Assembly: GCA_938039145.1 (NCBI GenBank)
Contig: CALHVG010000035.1
Span: forward strand, 38,326 to 102,325
Length of the DNA: 64,000 nt
Direction: 5' to 3'
DNA from: an uncultured Treponema sp.
Lineage (GTDB): Bacteria; Spirochaetota; Spirochaetia; Treponematales; Treponemataceae
A program made the translations under genes and the position numbers. Under the pieces are notes generated by a model. That model did not search any database. It saw only the letters and a list, made by a program, of their open reading frames with translations, and had not been told where the DNA came from. Positions 18,144 to 25,094 of this stretch are shown here, one piece after another. Position 1 is the first letter of the stretch. Each line of letters starts with the position of its first letter.

Positions 18144-19418
18144 TTGAAAGATTTATCCGTGACGGCTCTTGCGGCGGCTTCGGTTTTGCTGCTTACGCTT
18201 TCAATGCTTTTTTCAATCTCTGAAAGTTCGTTTTTGGCGATGAACAAGCTTAGGCTCAGGATTTTGCGCAAAAAAAAAGACAAAAGGGCTTTGCGTGCTG
18301 GAAAACTTCTTGATAGAAAAGAGTTTCTGATGAACACCTTGCTTGTGGCAAACGATTTGGTAAACATACTCCTTTCTTCGATTATCACCGTGGTCGCCAT
18401 GAAGTTTTTCGGAAAGAAGGGCGTTGGAATTGCGACTTTTGTCGTTACGATTTTTCTTTTGGTTTTCGGGGAAATTACGCCAAAGACGCTTTCCACAAGG
18501 AATCCCGACGGAATCGCATATGCGTTGAGTTTTTTTGTGTCCGTTGTGGTAAAAATTCTTAGTCCTGTTGTCTACGTTTTTACTTTTGTTAGCCGAATCG
18601 CCCTAAAATGTATGGGAATCGATGTAAAAAAGCCCAAACAGTCCTATTCGGAAGAGGACATAAAATCGTTCATAGACGCAGGAGCCGAAACGGGCGTTCT
18701 TGAGCAGGGCGAAAACACTATGATGACGCGTGTTTTTAAGTTTTCCGACCTTGAGGCGCAGAGCGTTATGATTCCCCGAACGGCAATCGTCGCTTTGAAG
18801 GACGATTCTTCGTTCGCCGAAGTGCTTGAAGTTGCAAAACGAACGGGATTTTCGTGTTTTCCCGTTTACAGTAAAAACATTGACGATGTTGTGGGCATTT
18901 TTTACCTGAAGGATTTACTTAGATATTCCCAAAAAGATTTCAACATAAAAGCCGCGATGAGACTTCCGGTGTTTGTTCCGGGAACGATAAAGATTTCTTC
19001 CGTTCACGAGATTTTCAGGGAGCGGAACGAAACGATGGCGATTGTCATGGACGAATATTCCGGCACAGACGGAGTTATAACCAAGGAAGACATAGTTCGG
19101 GAAATCTTCGGGAAAAACGGATTTTCCACGCCATGGCGGAACAGCGGCGGAATCGCATCCAGCATAATCGATAAAAAATCTTTTGAAATTGACGGAACTA
19201 CCTTGCTTTCGGATTTCAAGGAACTTGCTGGCACGGAACTGAAGTCCTGCGTCAATGAAACTTTAGGCGGCTGGATAACCGAAAAACTTGACAGGCTTCC
19301 CATGCCGTTCGACAGCATTCGCTTTGAAAACATAGTATTTACCGTGAAAACCATTCATAAAAGAAGGATAAAAACCGTTCGCGTGGAAATTCTTGACAAG
19401 GAAGATAGCGATGAATAA
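18144..19418 (+). CDS. CNNM/HlyC-CorC family membrane protein (first of pair)
   Basis: Four-helix DUF21 (CNNM) membrane domain (about 1-185), including SISESSFLAMNKLRLRILRK and FGEITPKTLSTRNPDGIAYA. It is followed by a CBS pair (about 195-320: VMIPRTAIVALKDDSSFAEV, GFSCFPVYSKNIDDVVGIFY, MAIVMDEYSGTDGVITKEDI) and a C-terminal CorC_HlyC domain. Homologues have been linked to magnesium or cobalt transport and are often labelled hemolysin without good evidence. The start is TTG 18144; no ATG lies before helix 1 and the ribosome binding site is weak. Its end overlaps the next, paralogous gene by 8 bp. 424 aa is standard. Confidence 0.88.
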   Translation: MKDLSVTALAAASVLLLTLSMLFSISESSFLAMNKLRLRILRKKKDKRALRAGKLLDRKEFLMNTLLVANDLVNILLSSIITVVAMKFFGKKGVGIATFVVTIFLLVFGEITPKTLSTRNPDGIAYALSFFVSVVVKILSPVVYVFTFVSRIALKCMGIDVKKPKQSYSEEDIKSFIDAGAETGVLEQGENTMMTRVFKFSDLEAQSVMIPRTAIVALKDDSSFAEVLEVAKRTGFSCFPVYSKNIDDVVGIFYLKDLLRYSQKDFNIKAAMRLPVFVPGTIKISSVHEIFRERNETMAIVMDEYSGTDGVITKEDIVREIFGKNGFSTPWRNSGGIASSIIDKKSFEIDGTTLLSDFKELAGTELKSCVNETLGGWITEKLDRLPMPFDSIRFENIVFTVKTIHKRRIKTVRVEILDKEDSDE

Positions 19419-20718
19419 CCTAAAAACTTTTTTGACGCTCTTTGTCCTTGTGTTTATTCTTAAAATAATCGCCTTTTTTGCAGGCTCTGAAACAGCGTAT
19501 CTTTCGATTACAAAAATAAAAATGCGTAAACTCGTGAACGAAAGGAGGAAAAATGCAAAAACCGCTTCAGTTCTTAAAGAAAATATCGACGAACTTTTGA
19601 CAATCATTTTAATCGGTACTAATTTTATGAACACTTTGGCTTCGGCGTTGGCGACTGCGCTTGCAGTTCAGATTGCATCTTCAATGGCGGTGCGGATTTC
19701 GGGTGCGTCCGCTCCGGGACTGGCATCAGCCGTTTCGACGATTGTAATAACTTTTTTTGCCACTACATTCGGTCAGATTGTTCCTAAAACGGCGGCTCTT
19801 ATAAAGACGGAAAAAACCGTTCTTAAAAACGCCATGCCGCTTTTTGTCCTTGAAAAGATTTTTTTTCCGATTGTCTGGATTTTTTCGCTTATTTCAAAAT
19901 CTACCGCCGCTCTTGCTAAAAAAATATGGAAATTCGACAACGTTACGATTACGGAGGAGGAACTTGCGGCTCTGTTTGAGGTCGGGGCGAATGAAGGAAC
20001 TCTAGAGGCTGACGAAAGCCGTATGCTGAACAAAATATTTAAGTTCAACGATTTAATCGTACATGACCTTATGAAGCATCGTTCTTTGGTTCAGTCTGTA
20101 AGCCAAGATTCCACAAAAAATGAAGTCGTCAAAAAATTCAACGAGACGGGACTTAAACTTATTGCCGTTTACAGAATTTCTCCTGAAAATATAGTCGGCG
20201 TAATTCATTACAAGTCCCTTCTTTTGGGTGACAAGTCGTCCGACACGGGAAAAGGCTATGCGCAGAATGTGATGCACGAGGTTATGTTCGTGCCGGAAAC
20301 GCTTACCGCTCTTGAACTTCTTTCAAAGTTCAGAAAGCAAAAAACGGAATTTGCCGTGGCGCTGAACGAGCAGGGAAGTCTTTCGGGCATTGTTACGATG
20401 GACGATATTTTGCGTGTGGTGTTCGGTAGAATTACGGAAGAAAAAAACAGTTTGCCTGCGGAAAAAAGAATCAAACTTGTGGGGTCGGGCGAATTTTTAG
20501 TTCCGGGCGAACTTCAGCTGGATGACCTGAACGATTTTTTTGGTTTTGGTTTGAAATCCGACGAGTTCATGACTTTGGGCGGCTGGCTTTTGGAAAGATT
20601 CGGCTATCTTCCTGCAGTCGGCGAAAAAATCCGCTGGAAAAATGCCGTTTTTACAGTGGAAGAGCAGGCGCAACGCCGAATCCTTTCCGTTCGGATAAAA
20701 CTTTCTTTTAGTAAATGA
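19411..20718 (+). CDS. CNNM/HlyC-CorC family membrane protein (second of pair)
   Basis: Paralogue of the preceding gene with the same order: DUF21 membrane domain (FFAGSETAYLSITKIKMRKL, LLTIILIGTNFMNTLASALA, FGQIVPKTAALIKTEK), CBS pair (LMKHRSLVQSVSQDSTKNEV, GVIHYKSLL, FAVALNEQGSLSGIVTMDDI) and C-terminal CorC_HlyC domain (SGEFLVPGELQLDDLNDFFG). ATG 19411 is chosen because AAGGAAG precedes it by about 6 nt; a TTG 18 nt upstream is less likely. 435 aa. The 8-bp overlap implies translational coupling, and the two proteins may form a heterodimer. Confidence 0.9.
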   Translation: MNNLKTFLTLFVLVFILKIIAFFAGSETAYLSITKIKMRKLVNERRKNAKTASVLKENIDELLTIILIGTNFMNTLASALATALAVQIASSMAVRISGASAPGLASAVSTIVITFFATTFGQIVPKTAALIKTEKTVLKNAMPLFVLEKIFFPIVWIFSLISKSTAALAKKIWKFDNVTITEEELAALFEVGANEGTLEADESRMLNKIFKFNDLIVHDLMKHRSLVQSVSQDSTKNEVVKKFNETGLKLIAVYRISPENIVGVIHYKSLLLGDKSSDTGKGYAQNVMHEVMFVPETLTALELLSKFRKQKTEFAVALNEQGSLSGIVTMDDILRVVFGRITEEKNSLPAEKRIKLVGSGEFLVPGELQLDDLNDFFGFGLKSDEFMTLGGWLLERFGYLPAVGEKIRWKNAVFTVEEQAQRRILSVRIKLSFSK

Positions 20719-20791
20719 AAAAAATAAAATATTCTGTGCGAAAAATTTTATGCGCCTTTTTTTACTCCGAAATGACGGATTTACGGATTTC

Positions 20792-20800
20792 TGCTATAAT
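20792..20800 (+). promoter_or_regulatory. predicted extended -10 promoter of the pseudouridine synthase gene
   Basis: TGcTATAAT (TG at 20792-20793, hexamer 20795-20800), followed by six T residues and the ATG at 20807. There is only a weak -35 (ATGACG at 17-bp spacing) and no Shine-Dalgarno. Predicts a leaderless message. Confidence 0.6.
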
Positions 20801-20806
20801 TTTTTT

Positions 20807-21565
20807 ATGAAACGAACTCCTTGCTTTACGACCGTTTATTCCGACGACGATGTTGTGGTTCTTAACAAAACATCGGGGCTTCTTGTAGCCGCCGATAGAT
20901 ATGACTTGGATGCGCCTCGCCTCGATGTAGAAGCATCTGCTGAGTTCGGCCGTCTTTATGCCGTTCACAGAATCGATAAAGACACGTCGGGAATCATAAT
21001 CTATGCAAGGAATAGCGAAGCCCATCAAAATCTTTCGGAGCAGTTTGAAAATCGAAAAATATTGAAGATTTATCATTGCCTTGTCCGCGGCCGTCCCATG
21101 TGGGAATCGCAGTCGGTTTCTTTGCCGCTTTTGACTGACGGAGATTCCCGCCACAGAACCGTGGTGAACAAAAGAATCGGGAAACCATCGTTCACGGATT
21201 TTAGGTTTATGGGCGGAGCCGGAATCTATTCGTGGATTGAGGCAAAACCTAAGACCGGACGGACGCATCAAATCAGGGTGCATCTTTCGGAAATCGGTTT
21301 TCCGATTGTGTGCGATTCTCTTTACAGCGGAAACCAAAAACCGATTCGCCTTAGCGAACTTAAACGGAACTGGCACGGAGACGAGCATGAGGAAGTGCCT
21401 TTGCTTAGCAGGCTTGCGCTTCACGCCTACGGGATTTGTTTTTTTCACCCGAAAAGCGGTGAGCGGCTTTCGCTTACAGCTCCTTATCAAAAGGACATGG
21501 ATGCGTTAAGGCGGCAGATGGCAAAACTTTATAGATTCGATCCGTTGGAAGAGCAAGGGCGGTAG
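20807..21565 (+). CDS. RluA-family pseudouridine synthase
   Basis: Isomerises uridine to pseudouridine in rRNA or tRNA. The catalytic motif is VHRIDKDTSGIIIYARN (family HRLDxxTSG; Asp is the nucleophile). Other motifs: DDDVVVLNKTSGLLV at the N-terminus, IYHCLVRG, and KTGRTHQIRVHLSEIGFPIV plus DSLYSG near the C-terminus. With the start at ATG 20807 the protein is 252 aa; there is no S4 domain, as in RluA itself. An earlier ATG at 20750 would put the predicted -10 inside the gene and is disfavoured. It leads a probable operon with the omptin-like gene, 4 bp downstream. Target nucleotide not predictable. Confidence 0.92.
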   Translation: MKRTPCFTTVYSDDDVVVLNKTSGLLVAADRYDLDAPRLDVEASAEFGRLYAVHRIDKDTSGIIIYARNSEAHQNLSEQFENRKILKIYHCLVRGRPMWESQSVSLPLLTDGDSRHRTVVNKRIGKPSFTDFRFMGGAGIYSWIEAKPKTGRTHQIRVHLSEIGFPIVCDSLYSGNQKPIRLSELKRNWHGDEHEEVPLLSRLALHAYGICFFHPKSGERLSLTAPYQKDMDALRRQMAKLYRFDPLEEQGR

Positions 21566-21569
21566 GAAC

Positions 21570-22568
21570 ATGATTTTTGTTGAAAAGAAAAACATTGCAG
21601 CCTTTTTCCTGATTTTTTTTTCGAGCTTTGAGATATTCGCTTTTTCTTTGAATCCGCTAAAATCGTCCGAAAATCGCGCCGTGTTTTCGTTTTCGCCTTC
21701 AATCGGGTCTACATACGGGGTGATGAACGAATATGTGTTCGACACCTCAACAGGAAAAGACATAAAACTTAGCGAACTGAACTGGGACGTGATTCCGATA
21801 TGTTTTGTCGGTTTGGGCGCAAACGTTTCGTACAGCATTTTTGATTTTTCGTTTTACGCCATGAATTATTTCGGTTCGGCAAGTGCTTCCATGCGGGACA
21901 GCGACTGGCAGAATTTCAGCGACAGAAACATGAAGACAAACTATTCGATAAGCGAAAACACGATTAACAAGGCTTTTGCGTTCGGGACGGATTTTAAGGT
22001 TTCGGCAATAAAAAACCGTTTTGTGGATTTTAAAGGAACGCTTTCGCTGGAATACACATTTTTTGATTTTTCCGCAAGGAACGGATACGGTTGGTACGGC
22101 GACAGGTTTCACACAAAACTTCCCATGGATGTCGCATGGAACGACCCTAAGGCAATGTTCTATGGCGTTGGAAAACTTTCGGGAATCGACTATCAACGCT
22201 CGCATTTTTTTACATGGACAGGGCTTGAACTTTGTTTTTCGCCGATTCGTTTTGTAAGTTTGTGCGCCTCTTTTTCAGTTTCCGCTTTTTCTTTTGTCTC
22301 ATCGCTGGACACGCATTATGGAAAAACTTCATATTACGACAGGTCGCTGTCGTTCTTTTCGGGAATAAAACAAAACTATTCTGTGTTCCTGAATTTTTCT
22401 TCCAACGTAAAAGTAAGGTTCGGCTTGAGTTTTTGCGACACTTCACTTTCAATAGGGCAGGATTCTTACAAATTCAATGACGGATATAAAGAATTTAATG
22501 ACGCGCATTCCGGGAACAGCGAAAATCTTTGGTCTTGGAGCGTTGCGTATATGTTCAAAGTGAACTAA
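21570..22568 (+). CDS. omptin-like outer-membrane protease
   Basis: The signal peptide (about 1-24, AAFFLIFFSSFEIFAFS) is followed by an alternating-residue beta-barrel of roughly OmpT size (332 aa against about 317). The two catalytic pairs of omptins appear at matching places: D110-S-D112-W after a barrel strand (OmpT D83-x-D85-W) and D247-T-H249-Y (OmpT D210-x-H212-Y). Aromatic strand ends recur (YTFFDFSAR, YGVGKLSGIDYQRS), and the protein ends FKVN instead of the usual terminal aromatic. Omptins are best known from Enterobacteriaceae; this assignment to a spirochaete rests on motif matching. It lies 4 bp after the pseudouridine synthase, with AGGA before the ATG. Confidence 0.75.
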   Translation: MIFVEKKNIAAFFLIFFSSFEIFAFSLNPLKSSENRAVFSFSPSIGSTYGVMNEYVFDTSTGKDIKLSELNWDVIPICFVGLGANVSYSIFDFSFYAMNYFGSASASMRDSDWQNFSDRNMKTNYSISENTINKAFAFGTDFKVSAIKNRFVDFKGTLSLEYTFFDFSARNGYGWYGDRFHTKLPMDVAWNDPKAMFYGVGKLSGIDYQRSHFFTWTGLELCFSPIRFVSLCASFSVSAFSFVSSLDTHYGKTSYYDRSLSFFSGIKQNYSVFLNFSSNVKVRFGLSFCDTSLSIGQDSYKFNDGYKEFNDAHSGNSENLWSWSVAYMFKVN

Positions 22569-22672
22569 AAATATGGTTTGAAAGCAGCGTCCAATCCGAT
22601 TTTTGCTTTTGAACCTTTTTTGATGTTATAGGATTTTATTTGAATCGAAAAAAAACACATATGGAGAATGAT

Positions 22673-24475
22673 ATGAACGAAAACAAAATTCCTTTACGAA
22701 AAGATGTTCCGCTAAGCGACAAGTGGAATCTTTCTTCGATTTACAAGGACGATTCCGAGTGGGAATGCGACCTTAAAAAGATTTCCGACGAAACGGAAAA
22801 AGTCGCGGCGTTCAAGGGAAAACTTTCCGAATCCAAGGAAAATCTTTTGGAAGCGTTTGCATCTTACGAAAAAGTGAATCTTCTTATGGAAACGGTTTAT
22901 CATTACGCCGGACTTAAACATTCTGCGGACGAAGGCGATTCTTCTTGTGCAGATATGGAAGGGCGGGCTTTGATGGCATATACGGAAATGTCAGGTGCTT
23001 TGAGTTTTTTTGAGCCGGAACTTCAGTCCATTGATGAAAAAAAACTTAGAGACTGGATTTCGCTTGATGAGTTCAAAAACTACAGGATTTACGTCGAAAA
23101 ACTTTTGCGCCTTAAAAAATATATTTTGAGCGAAAAGGAAGAACGCATCCTTTCGCTTCAAGGACCGGCTTCCCAAACTTCCGAAAATGCGTTCAGCATG
23201 CTCACGAACGTTGACCTCAATAAGACTTTCGGTTTTGTGCTTGTCGACGGGGAAGAGCGGCCTCTTACACAGACAACATTTTCTACTTTCCTTAAAAATC
23301 AGGACCGTTCCGTGCGGGAAAATGCATACAAAATGTTTTACAACAAACTTGAAGAAAATCAGAACACATTGGCGGCATTGTATGCCGGCAGCGTGAATCA
23401 GGATGTATTTATGGCTCGTGCCCGCGGTTATGATTCCAGTTTGCATCGCGCCCTTTTTGGAAACAACATTCCGCTTTCGGTTTACAAAAATCTTGTGGAA
23501 TGCGTCCATAAAAATCTTGGGACGCTGCACAAATATTATGCTCTTAGAAAAAAAGTTCTGGGACTTAGCGAACTTCGTCATTACGATGTATATGTTCCGC
23601 TCGTAAAATCCGTTAATGTCCGCACGGAATATGCGGAGGCGGTGGAACTTTGCCGGAATGCGCTTTCTCCTTTGGGGAAAGAATACACGGATAGACTTTG
23701 CGACGGACTTTCGGACGGCTGGGTTGACCGGTACGAAAATCAGGGAAAACGTAGCGGAGCTTTTTCAAGCGGTTCTTACATCGGGAATCCGTATATTCTT
23801 TTGAATTACGACAAGGACGACATAAGGGATGTGTTCACGATGGCGCATGAAGGCGGACACAGCATGCATTCTTGGTATTCCGTTCATAACAATCCTTTTT
23901 TGAGTTACGATTACACGATTTTTGAGGCGGAAGTTGCGTCAACATTCAACGAGTCGCTTCTGTTCAACCATCTTTTGAAGACTGCGAAAAGCGACGACAT
24001 GAAAAAATATCTTCTTTCCATGCGTGCCGACGACATTCTTGCGACGCTCCACAGGCAAACAATGTTTGCGGAATTCGAACTTAAAACACATCAGGCTGTG
24101 GAAAGCGGAAAGCCTTTGACTGCGGATTTTCTCAGAAAGATTTACAGGGAACTTTTGGAACTCTATTTTGGAAATGAAATTGTGCTTGAAGAAAACAGCG
24201 ACATGGAAGGCTTGAGGATTCCTCATTTTTACAGTGCGTTCTACGTTTACAAATATGCTACGGGAATAAGCGCAGCCTTGGCTTTGTCAAAACGAGTTTT
24301 GAATGGCGGCGAGCAGGAACGGGAGGATTATTTCAAATTCCTGAAATCCGGCGGCTCAAGATATCCTATCGAAAGTCTTAGGATTGCCGGCGTTGATATG
24401 GAATCCGCCAAACCCGTTCAGGATGCCTTGGATGAATTTGCGGCTTTGGTGGAGCAGTTGGAAAAAATCCTTTGA
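22673..24475 (+). CDS. pepF: oligoendopeptidase F (M3B family)
   Basis: Cytoplasmic zinc metallopeptidase cleaving medium-length oligopeptides. The active site is MAHEGGHSMHSWYS (HExxH in the family form HEGGH), with the third ligand in the downstream IFEAEVASTFNE glutamate. Family features at the N-terminus: DKWNLSSIYKDDSEWECDL and a helical lid. The M3 core runs from about residue 200, with RHYDVYVPLV and GSYIGNPYILLNYD. ATG 22673 is preceded by GGAG with 6-nt spacing, giving 600 aa. It is monocistronic, with its own upstream region. Confidence 0.96.
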   Translation: MNENKIPLRKDVPLSDKWNLSSIYKDDSEWECDLKKISDETEKVAAFKGKLSESKENLLEAFASYEKVNLLMETVYHYAGLKHSADEGDSSCADMEGRALMAYTEMSGALSFFEPELQSIDEKKLRDWISLDEFKNYRIYVEKLLRLKKYILSEKEERILSLQGPASQTSENAFSMLTNVDLNKTFGFVLVDGEERPLTQTTFSTFLKNQDRSVRENAYKMFYNKLEENQNTLAALYAGSVNQDVFMARARGYDSSLHRALFGNNIPLSVYKNLVECVHKNLGTLHKYYALRKKVLGLSELRHYDVYVPLVKSVNVRTEYAEAVELCRNALSPLGKEYTDRLCDGLSDGWVDRYENQGKRSGAFSSGSYIGNPYILLNYDKDDIRDVFTMAHEGGHSMHSWYSVHNNPFLSYDYTIFEAEVASTFNESLLFNHLLKTAKSDDMKKYLLSMRADDILATLHRQTMFAEFELKTHQAVESGKPLTADFLRKIYRELLELYFGNEIVLEENSDMEGLRIPHFYSAFYVYKYATGISAALALSKRVLNGGEQEREDYFKFLKSGGSRYPIESLRIAGVDMESAKPVQDALDEFAALVEQLEKIL

Positions 24476-24497
24476 CGAAAGTGCGCTGACTCTTCCA

Positions 24498-25094
24498 TTA
24501 CAATGCCAGAATCTTTTTTAGGCGGCGTTTTATTTTTTTTGAAGGACCGGAGTTCCTTATCGAAACGATTGGAATTCCGGTCTTTTTGTATTCCGAGCGT
24601 AGATTTTTTTGTGCGTTTAACCGTTGAAAGATTTTTGAAAGCGAAAGTCCGTCTCTTTTTTTTGCTCTTTTTATCCGTGTGAAAAACGGCGCTTCCACAA
24701 ATAAAATTTTTGAGCAAAGCGAAAGGATTTCAGGTGTCTTGAACGCTACCGTTGCGTTTATCGCAATGTTTTTTCCGCTGTTTGAGTTCACAAAATCTTT
24801 TGTAAGATCTACGACTTTCGGATAAACAAGAGCTTCCTGCTTTTTCAGAAGCTCTTTGTCGGAAAAAACAAGGCTTCCCAATGCTCGGCGGTTTATGCTT
24901 CCGTCGGGATTTTTTAAAATTATGCGCATTTTTTCCGCCTCGTCTTTGAATGTCGAATAAATTTCTTCCGAATAAATTTCGATTGCCTTGTGAACAAGAA
25001 CGTCTGCGTCTATGCAGGAAAAACCGAATTCTTCAAGGAGCGAAGAAATATAGTTTTTCCCAGCCGCCATTTTTCCTGTTACGCAGATAATCAA
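24498..25094 (-). CDS. coaE: dephospho-CoA kinase-like protein
   Basis: Proposed to phosphorylate the 3'-hydroxyl of dephospho-CoA, the last step of CoA synthesis. The start is TTG 25094: its TTGA overlaps the polA stop codon and GGGGAG lies 7 nt upstream, so the two are translationally coupled. The N-terminal P-loop reads TGKMAAGKN (about 6-14), with Asn where GKS/T is normal. Further CoaE-like segments: DADVLVHKAI, RRALGSLVFSDKELLKKQEA and a C-terminal QKNLRSEYKKTGIPIVSIRN lid region. 198 aa is the usual size. The placement directly after polA and the overall pattern support CoaE; the altered P-loop lowers certainty about activity. Confidence 0.8.
   Translation of the reverse strand: MIICVTGKMAAGKNYISSLLEEFGFSCIDADVLVHKAIEIYSEEIYSTFKDEAEKMRIILKNPDGSINRRALGSLVFSDKELLKKQEALVYPKVVDLTKDFVNSNSGKNIAINATVAFKTPEILSLCSKILFVEAPFFTRIKRAKKRDGLSLSKIFQRLNAQKNLRSEYKKTGIPIVSIRNSGPSKKIKRRLKKILAL

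Noticed and set aside
18144..20718. HlyC-like genes as true hemolysins
   Set aside because: Domain content (DUF21, CBS, CorC_HlyC) fits ion-transport-related CNNM proteins; the hemolysin label is historical.
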